Shown in pieces: positions 58,001 to 64,000 of a stretch of 64,000 nucleotides of DNA (position 1 is its first letter; every line of letters starts with the position of its first letter). A program made the position numbers and the translations under genes. The stretch is from Sclerotinia nivalis (Eukaryota; Ascomycota; Leotiomycetes; Helotiales; Sclerotiniaceae), in the NCBI GenBank assembly GCA_029531795.1, contig JAPEIS010000003.1, forward strand, positions 806,001 to 870,000. Direction: 5' to 3'. Below the pieces are notes generated by a model that saw only the letters and a program-made list of their open reading frames with translations, was not told where the DNA came from and did not search any database.

Positions 58001-58219
58001 CCAAGGGCGGGATGTAGTTCCAAGAAGGTTCGTGTCCCGCTTCAAAAAATGACATCATTACCTTTTAAACTGGGCAGTGGGCACATTCATGAACTTCTCT
58101 TCTACGAGTATCTCAACTCAAATTCAACAAGACTCTCGTTCATCTATTTATGATCTCAATTGTGAAAATCTTCAAAAACCTTAATTCCAACACAAATCAA
58201 TACAATATCACGAATCAAA
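55046..58219. other. 3.2-kb gene-poor region with orphan reading frames
   Basis: Orphan frames: 56968-57294 (-, ATG start, 108 aa, basic) and an ATG-less frame 57666-57968 (-) reading SFAEKIAHSFDPSYVDRL, YDEINHTLLGEGMNEG and KTFFGLLNHLKNTIAFAEL, which looks coding and may be the last exon of a lost gene (acceptor-like ATTTAG near 57934). Neither family is recognised. Promoter of the gene at 58220 lies at the right end. Confidence 0.4.
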
Positions 58220-58741
58220 ATGGGGCTCTTCGCCGCAATACTTAGCCTCATAGGCTCTGGTCAAATTGCCTTCACAGGATATAATCTCTATCTCTCCTCA
58301 ATCGCCATTCCCAAACTTCTTTCATATGAAGATAAAGCCGTCAAAGCTGCAAAATATTCCAATATCGCCGAGGAGCAACTATTCAAAACACGTGCTACGC
58401 AAGCTGCCAGCGTAGGAGCTGTAAGTTTCATTTACCCCTCATCTCCAGTCTCTCCCAAACTAACTCCGTTTAAGCTCATTCTCACACTCTCAACCGCTAC
58501 TCCCTTCCTCCTCCTCAATTACACCAGCAGCACGATATTCGCCCTCTCAACTGTTAATCTTGCAGTTTTACTCGTAACGAGAGAATATGTTGGAGATTTC
58601 TGGAAGAGCAAAGCGAAAATGCCGATTCCAGGCACGGGTGATTTTAACGATGCGATTGGGTTGACGAATGAGGTGAGGGAAAATCAATTGTTTTTGGGGA
58701 TGAGTTGGGTACTTTACGGGGTTGTAGGATTGTTGGCTTAG
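58220..58741 (+). CDS. Small integral membrane protein, unknown function
   Basis: Exons 58220-58420 and 58475-58741 (155 aa). The 54-nt intron has donor GTAAGT, a CTAACTCC branch site and acceptor TTTAAG, phase 0; it has no stop and is a multiple of three, so retention would add 18 residues. The protein begins MGLFAAILSLIGSGQIAF and has about four hydrophobic segments, including LILTLSTATPFLLLNY and LFLGMSWVLYGVVGLLA, with a charged stretch SYEDKAVKAAKYSNIAEEQL between the first and second. No family is recognised. It converges on the CAX-like gene with only 147 bp between. Confidence 0.7.
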   Translation: MGLFAAILSLIGSGQIAFTGYNLYLSSIAIPKLLSYEDKAVKAAKYSNIAEEQLFKTRATQAASVGAVSFIYPSSPVSPKLTPFKLILTLSTATPFLLLNYTSSTIFALSTVNLAVLLVTREYVGDFWKSKAKMPIPGTGDFNDAIGLTNEVRENQLFLGMSWVLYGVVGLLA

Positions 58742-58888
58742 ATGAGTGGGTATTGGATGGGAGATGGGGAATGAGATGGGATAGTACGGGTAAAAGGTTC
58801 AAGAATATGGAATTGGTCATAGATAATTGATATAAAGCACCGATAGTTCGAATAATGAAGAAATTATTTGTCAACCCTCCGAAATAAT

Positions 58889-60639
58889 CTAAGTGTACCA
58901 AGCTGCTATGGCTATCATAACATAAATTGAAAGTAGTAAAATACCTTGCAGGCTATATTGAGTCAGCAATGTCTAGACAGGTATTGAGATACACTTACTA
59001 ATTACTCTTTCCCGCTGCAATGAGAAAATTGAAGAGTAAAACCGCCATAAACAGCGATGCCACCTGAAACCCATCAAACAATAGACCCATGTCATCAATA
59101 CCCCAAATCCAAGCAATAATTACGATGAGAGGTGTAATAAGTAGGGAAGTCTGAAGAGATTTGCCAGCTGATGCCATGATGCTCAAGTCTAATTTGTCCA
59201 TACGCGCACATTTTATTGGCATAAGATCATTGTTGAGGAATGGGAGGAGTATCAAACCAACGAAAGTGGGTGAGGCGTGATGGGCTGTCAAACCATCAAT
59301 ACTATCGACTGCAAAAGTGGTGTTGAAGGCGAGAACGACTGTACCGATAACGAGGGTGATTATACCGGTTGGCATAGATAGTTGGGGCTCTACCACCTCG
59401 TTTGTGGAGGATACGATCGATGGAGGAGAAGGTTGACTTTGAGTTACTACGCCTTCCGCAACACCTTTAACGGTTTGTTTTGGTAAAGTTTTAGTGTCCT
59501 TGATCAAAGTTAGCGCTTGTAAGCATGTTAAGGGTTCTGAAATTACTATAATGATTTCTGGATTGAAGACATGTGCATGTGTTCTTAGCTGGAAAAAAAG
59601 ATAGACGCCGTATACGAGCAAAAGTACAATCGAAGTTCCTCGGGATTGTGCGGCAATCTTCTCCGTAGTAGAATTGGCAAAAACATGAGATGCTGTTGGA
59701 ATAATCAAGCTGGCCACAGATAATGTCAAGAAATTAGCCACGTGGCTTGCAGAGCTCACATCGAAGAACTGCTCCAGTCGATGGATTCCACCCGCAAAAT
59801 AACTTGCGCCCATTATCAACAAAACTCCACTAAGAATACCCCCTACTAGTGAAGTTTTCAGAATCTCCACTTGGCGAGTTTTGAGAAGAAGGATCGAGGT
59901 AACCAATTGCACGATATTCCCGAAAGTCATATATATCAAGATACCAATAGTGTTTCCAAAATGTAACATCACTTCATCCATAGCCATACCAACAATGGAA
60001 GCACTTGGAAAGATTGCAAAGAAGTTCAGTATAAAATTCACGATCGGTGGTGAATTGGTGTAATTTGAAGCAAATCCTGCTGGAACAAATGGAAGAAGGA
60101 CTGATAGCCATGATGAGCAGAAAATTGCCACCATTTGTTTGACCAACTGTACAGATAGTGGTATACGCCTTCTCGCATGATGGATTGCTGTGTCAAGTTC
60201 ACAAATTGGTTTGGCTTCTGCAGTGGATTGTGGGAATCGGTGCCGAGGATGTTTCTGTCCGACGATAGAGCCCGTGGTTTTCTCAGTACTTGAATCACCA
60301 GCCGACTGTGGTCTTACAATCTGCTCTATGGTTGGTATAGGGGATAGAGACCCCGAAGCAGATGTAATCTTAACAATTTCAGTATCCGAATGTGTATGAA
60401 CGGCCTTCATGCGCAAAGCATGTGCATCATTCTGCGCTCGTCCGGATTCCACATCCCCCCCTCCGTCATGGTATATATTGAGCCCGTCGTCGGCCCATCT
60501 TCTGCATCGTAGGAGAGGGTTCCAGCCTAGTGGTTGATTGCGGTCGGTTGTAATTCTCGCATTTCGAGCTTGTAGACGAACATTATCTGAGCATAAATGT
60601 TAGAAATGTTTTTTATTCATAAATGCATAACTCACTCAT
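58889..60639 (-). CDS. CAX-type cation/H+ exchanger homologue with altered active-site motifs
   Basis: Minus strand, three exons: 60636-60639 (only ATGA), 58999-60586 and 58889-58952 (551 aa); introns 49 nt (branch TTCTAACAT) and 46 nt. The 3' splice removes an early stop and adds YLQGILLLSIYVMIAIAAWY, the normal end of vacuolar Ca2+/H+ exchangers. About eleven helices are present, with a hydrophilic N-terminus of about 130 residues and a loop between the halves. Family blocks are clear (LLIMGASYFAGGIHRLEQ, PTFVGLILLPFL, SLQTSLLITPLIVIIAWIWG, LIAAGKSNY). Yet the two ion-binding motifs are changed: GNAVEL reads GNIVQL (Glu to Gln) and GNAAEH reads NNDLMP. It is probably a vacuolar membrane protein, but transport of Ca2+ in the usual way is doubtful. 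Confidence 0.82.
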
Positions 60640-61906
60640 CTTGCTTGATAAGATACTAGGAGTATCCTGACGCTTCTTGGGGAGATCAGGTCCGCCATGG
60701 TTTCTGTTATAAAGTATTCATACATTCAAGACATCGAGTCAGAATCAGCCTCACGCGCCGCCTTTGCATGGATGGTCTCAGTTGTGATTGCCTACCATGC
60801 CGTATTATAGTTAAGTCATTACCGGCATGACTATTATCACCGTAGAAATGATGGACGTATATATTGTCGCAGTCAGTTGGACTTTTGTTAAATGTAAAAG
60901 ATGTGGAAAGTTTCTGGAATTTATAGTCGCGAGCAGAGTCTCTCAAGTAGGAAGTGGAGTACGAAGTATCGCGTGGAGAACCCCACAGTACCCCGGAGCT
61001 ACCAACTAGCTTTCGCCAACAGGGACAAATTTTAACCCTTCATTGAAAGCCATGCACAACACACAACATCCCCATATTCGATTTTCATCGCAAATAAATC
61101 TTCACAGAATACTTGACGAAGTATTAGTCGATTATTTAGGCGTGCCATCCATACTATTATAATCCCAAGCAACACCCAAATTTATTCAAAAGCCGTTCTA
61201 GTAAAATTTCGGCATTACGATGCAATCATATTCGAGAACCACGAAGTGGGCAAGATATTGAAGCATTCGCCTCGCCTTCTTTCCAACTTTCAAGCTCTCC
61301 TACTCTAACGGCTGTTCAACTCGATTTCCTGGATAGTTCAAATAAATGAATGAATGAGTATTCCGAAACATTTCCATCCACATGCAAGTCATGTGCGCAT
61401 TGCTATTGTGATAGGGAAGTGCATATGGATTATGTTGGTCACTACTTATTACAACTTTAGGAGAAATACCTACCCAAATTCTCTTCTGTAATTTCGTGAT
61501 TCCGATACCATACTATTTAATACAATTCAATCCCTATATAAAACTGCCTTCAAACGAAAAATTGCGAGATCTTCGGAGCCTATCTTGTCCCGAGTGATTT
61601 CTATGAGGTAATACTCCATATTAAATATCATTTTGTACATTGGACCTGTATTGTCTAATTCACATGGGCATATCGAACCTCTATTGTAGAATTTACATCC
61701 GAAAATTAGATCCTTACTGCCTGAATCATGTTCAAGCACCGAATTATTATAATCAAAATAGCATTCAAACAGTAAATAAACCTATGTTGTAAGATTATGA
61801 TTATTGAACTCCTTTGTCTAACTTACCTACGAGCATCTAATTGTCTATATTACGTTTTGAACATTGAGCTTTTATTGTATGCCTAGCCTCTATAAGTGAT
61901 ATCACA
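60640..61906. other. Intergenic, no supported gene
   Basis: 1.27 kb upstream of the CAX-like gene; AT-rich, short domainless frames only. Confidence 0.5.
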
Positions 61907-62113
61907 ATGAATAAAATACGAGTTCGTGCACACTCGTTCTTTTTTGACACGCTAGAGGAGTTGAAGCGAACAGGTGTTCAGCTGCCACCCCGAAGCCTTA
62001 CGAAAATCAGTTGATTATTAGAGAGTCTTGCATCTTATAAAGGAACTGAAGTCCGGCCCTATACAAAAGACAATGAAAAACTGCAGGAGAAAGATCGAGA
62101 GAAGCTCCAGTAA
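61907..62113 (+). pseudogene. Coding relic with one in-frame TGA
   Basis: ATG at 61907 opens a frame with FFFDTLEELKRTGVQLPPRS, stops at TGA 62012-62014, and continues without a shift as LLESLASYKGTEVRPYTKDN to TAA at 62111-62113. Coding-like composition is the same on both sides of the stop, so TGA probably replaced an Arg codon (CGA). The family is not recognised. A 68-residue protein would result if the stop were absent. Confidence 0.4.
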
Positions 62114-62287
62114 TGGTATATTAGAGGGTGCAAGAAATTTGAAATGAAGGTTAACTTCTAGTAAAGTCGTAGTATCGCAAATGATGAACAATCGAAATGC
62201 AAGGAACCTAGCAGGAAAGAGTGTCCATCCACATGAAGCAGGCCATAAACATGAAAACCAACAACCAATATTTTGCTAATTACACCT

Positions 62288-63948
62288 TCAGTAATAAGTG
62301 ACTCCTTTGACTAGCAAGCCACTTTTACTACCTTTTCCAGTATCCAAGACATACTCTAAATGCCCAGAGCGATGCTCGTCTGCTTCACCATCTTCGACGA
62401 CGTTAATGGTAACTCCCACTGGAGCGTTCAAAATACCACTGAAGCTAGCACCTTTGAGGAGTTTGACACTATTCGGATGAATACCAGCAAGTAAAGAGAC
62501 CAGTCCGAATTTATTTGATACCGGAGTATGTCTTAAACGATGTCGAATGATCATGAATATAAATATCATGACAGGCTGAATGCATATAACGACATAGAGC
62601 AGAAAGTGTCGTTTCAATGTTGGGACGCTCGCCCGTAGACGTGACTCTGTAGCATAATTAAGCTCAGGATAGTGGCTGAAGGAAGTAGCATCGAATGATA
62701 ACTTGGACTAAACTATTGATGCAACAATTGCCGACTGGGCCGAAAAATCTGTAGGTAGAATCTTAGGTATTGGATCATTGCTAGCTGTGACTATAGCATC
62801 TGCTAGTACTTGTTGTAGGTTCCGTAGTGATGCCTAGTCGCTATTCTCGACAATTAGCCGTTGTGGGTAGAGAAGTTAGATAGTAGGCACTCGCTTGCTT
62901 CCTCCAATAGCACTGTAGTTTTATTAACCCTCCATCTGCCGTCGCAATGACCTCGATACAGATTAAACCCAATTAATTCCGAGCTTATGTTCGTCGGAGG
63001 ATCAGCCGATTCGTCCCAAGCAGAGATAAATAAAACTTCTTGCTGCGCTTTATTGGCTGCCATGGTGAATTTTATGTTGCCGGCGCCGGCAACGTTGACG
63101 GTGGATACCCATGCCGCATGGGATGGAGAGGTGGAGTCAAGGAATCCGACAGGCCTCCTACATGAATTGTCCGCATTTGTGCAGTTAACACTGCTGAAAA
63201 TGGCGTTGACTGAGGCTCGAAGGTATACAGTCTGACCTGGACGCATGTTGTTCCGCAGGGACTGAAGATAGTCTCTAGTTGGAGGATCTAGCATTGCTGT
63301 AGTATTGTGATTGAAAACTTGCATGTTCAAACCATAGCTTCCAAGTTGCAGCGGATATGTGGTATCCAGGGTCACGGCTGGCTCGGTAGCATAGATCATG
63401 ATAGCTGTTGTCCTATTATCGAGCAAAGGATTGCTGAGTCGGTAAGTATTGTTGTAATTGTAGCGCAAAATGGATTGACCATTCAGCAGCCAGCCCGAAT
63501 CTCCTGTATATGTCTCGCCGTCGTTGAATGCTTTGTAGGCAACACTTAAAATCAGAGGAAAGGCGGATAAAAGCAGCATGACTAGCTGCATGTATTTGTG
63601 AGCATGTTTGATGAAGAGACTGTTGTAGAGTACTGATTCAAAGTTTTGTAAGGTGGATCGACCGAAACGTGCTTCCACAACCAAGATAAGAGCCCGAGCC
63701 TCGATTTCAAAGCAGTAATTAATAAGGGATATAGCCAGACCAACAATGATGAGCTGCAAGTTGCCACGGCTTCCAAGCCAGAATGCTGCTCGTGGCAGGG
63801 AAACTGCAATTACAGCAGCTCCACAGAAGACAAGGGAAACTACCAAAACTCTTCCCTCCCTCCAAACTTCCCATGAGGGCCCTTCCGGTTCACCGAGTTC
63901 CCTGTACGGAACCGAGTTCCCAGAATAAGTCGGCTGATTCTTCGGCAT
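62288..63948 (-). pseudogene. Broken gene for a fungal multi-pass membrane protein
   Basis: The first part (62854-63948, 364 aa) is intact: MPKNQPTYSGNSVPYRELGE, helices VLVVSLVFCGAAVIAVSL and LQLIIVGLAISLINYCFE, then YMQLVMLLLSAFPLILSVAY and a long outer domain with many Asn-X-Ser/Thr sites. The frame ends with TAA at 62854. Related sequence goes on in another frame (ENSD, TAG at 62834, ASLRNLQQVLADAIVTASND), meets a second TAG (62708), then SKLSFDATSFSHYPELNY, a last helix (FLLYVVICIQPVMIFIFMII) and a cytoplasmic end at 62288. One frameshift and two stops thus interrupt an otherwise continuous gene. No plausible intron removes them all. The family is a known type of fungal membrane protein with a large outer loop, of unknown function. 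Confidence 0.6.
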
Positions 63949-64000
63949 GTCTCCTCAGTTAAATTCTAGTAGAGAAAATATAATGTGCTACTTGCGTTCA

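Noticed and set aside
58990..59000. CAX-like gene ending at the 58998 stop
   Set aside because: The stop overlaps a GTAAGT donor, and the next exon supplies the family's normal last helix.
1..64000. Transposon, CRISPR array, rRNA, or secondary-metabolite cluster
   Set aside because: No transposase, reverse transcriptase, long terminal repeats, regularly spaced repeats, rRNA, PKS, NRPS or terpene synthase could be read.

Overview
The window is nuclear DNA of a filamentous ascomycete. Genes are split by short introns (mostly 44-120 nt, GT...AG, with CTAAC/CTGAC-like branch sites), intergenic DNA is AT-rich, and there are fungus-specific genes such as ATG29, an OPT transporter and secreted wall-degrading enzymes. 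The set of plant-wall enzymes fits a plant-associated Leotiomycete of the Botrytis/Sclerotinia type; that placement is inference. I rebuilt gene models by hand-splicing, and checked that each recognised multi-exon model keeps one frame from ATG to stop (two exceptions are noted as broken).

Region 1 (1-15.5 kb) is a loose array of F-box-like genes: four complete or nearly complete copies (4189, 6781, 12511 and 14603, all + strand) and two or three decayed copies (102, 1763, perhaps 5734). All copies that can be read share a phase-1 intron just before the F-box. The complete genes also share downstream blocks (GRFL....Y, a P.N.G motif, and in most an EW..M tail). Inserted in the array are a Golgi GH47 alpha-1,2-mannosidase (8125-10059, -) and a secreted mucin-like single-pass membrane protein (10913-11862, +). 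A tRNA-Pro(AGG) with an intron follows the array.

Region 2 (16.7-22 kb) holds ATG29 (six exons, one of 10 nt), a small twin-CCCH zinc-finger protein with no long ATG-initiated reading frame, and an unrecognised SH3-domain protein. Region 3 (22-43.8 kb) is rich in carbohydrate enzymes: a CE1 feruloyl esterase, a GH5 beta-1,6-glucanase, a divergent pair of GH3 beta-glucosidase-like and GH31 alpha-xylosidase genes, an MFS transporter of the anion:cation symporter type, and a cAMP-receptor-like GPCR. The GH3/GH31 pair could act together on plant xyloglucan fragments.

Region 4 (43.8-64 kb) starts with about 4 kb without a gene, then an OPT oligopeptide transporter with a long disordered N-terminus, a membrane-anchored protein of the fungal 'acid phosphatase-like' group, inositol monophosphatase, a small integral membrane protein, a CAX-type cation/H+ exchanger that has lost both hallmark acidic motifs, and two decayed genes at the right edge.

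I saw no transposon open reading frames, CRISPR arrays, rRNA or secondary-metabolite core enzymes. The best candidates for something undescribed are the F-box-like family and the CAX homologue without its acidic residues.
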